Positions 24,175 to 24,241 of a stretch of DNA of 24,241 nt are shown in pieces; the first letter of the stretch is position 1, and each line of letters begins with the position of its first letter. Source of the stretch: an uncultured Collinsella sp. (GTDB taxonomy: Bacteria > Actinomycetota > Coriobacteriia > Coriobacteriales > Coriobacteriaceae); assembly GCA_900541885.1 (NCBI GenBank), contig UQKW01000031.1:1-24241 (forward strand), given 5' to 3'. The translations under genes and the position numbers were made by a program. The notes beneath the pieces are model-generated. The model was not told where the DNA came from and made no database searches. It saw only the letters and a list, made by a program, of their open reading frames with translations.

Positions 24175-24214
24175 ACGCCCCCGAGGCCCCATTCAGGCCA
24201 CGGGGCGTCGTTTT
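24175..24214 (+). terminator. possible rho-independent terminator
   Basis: ACGCCCC (24175-24181) pairs with GGGGCGT (24202-24208), an inner GGCC/GGCC pair extends the stem, and TTTT follows at 24211-24214. No plus-strand gene clearly ends just before it, so it may belong to decayed or repeat DNA. The rest of 24058-24241 shows no gene. Confidence 0.5.
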
Positions 24215-24241
24215 CCCAGTTGAAGGAACGGTGGAGATGTG

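Overview
The window looks like a chromosomal segment from a high-GC Coriobacteriia gut actinobacterium, most likely Collinsella. This is inferred from codon use and gene order; no database search was possible. The left 17.3 kb is a tightly packed, single-strand run of housekeeping genes. The right 6.8 kb, beyond a tRNA gene, is an accessory region of mixed composition, mostly on the minus strand, holding repeats and broken genes.

Left part (1-17303, all plus strand), in order: a 5'-incomplete ABC-F ATPase, a small membrane protein, a site-2-protease-type membrane peptidase, scpA and scpB (condensin partners), an RluB-type pseudouridine synthase, cmk, a PlsC-like acyltransferase, ispH, a DUF512/radical-SAM-like protein, der, plsY, gpsA, rpe, a cysteine desulfurase broken by a frameshift, a NIF3-like protein, a coiled-coil zinc-ribbon protein and coaBC. 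Most gaps are under 25 bases and several genes overlap by 4-14 bases, so the run is probably one or a few operons. The themes are chromosome segregation and ribosome assembly (ScpAB, RluB, Der), membrane lipid synthesis (PlsC, PlsY, GpsA) and cofactor/isoprenoid supply (IspH, cysteine desulfurase, CoaBC).

Boundary (17304-17780): a tRNA-Pro(GGG) gene with its own promoter and a strong terminator, followed by a 16-base palindrome and non-coding DNA.

Accessory part (17780-24241): three related minus-strand loci at 17971-18918, 19700-20698 and 20848-21808. Each encodes a short leader, a prepilin-like N-terminus (Q-x-x-x-E-Y followed by a hydrophobic helix), a Gly/Ser-rich linker and a large C-terminal surface domain. 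That domain is DUF6273-like in the first two and BspA/DUF285-like in the third. All three share a start region with two ATGs four bases apart in different frames. A poly-G tract follows a few codons later: G10, an interrupted G6TG3, and G9. All three are interrupted as sequenced, each by a different lesion: an amber codon, an 11-base tandem duplication plus a C-tract shift, and a G-tract shift. Loci 1 and 2 are also followed by copies of a ~184-base repeat carrying a terminator. The best reading is a phase-variable or cassette-reservoir family of pilin-anchored adhesins. Around them lie an orphan DUF6290-like antitoxin, a low-GC DUF1648 membrane protein, an unrecognised frameshifted gene and a winged-helix gene split at an A7 tract.
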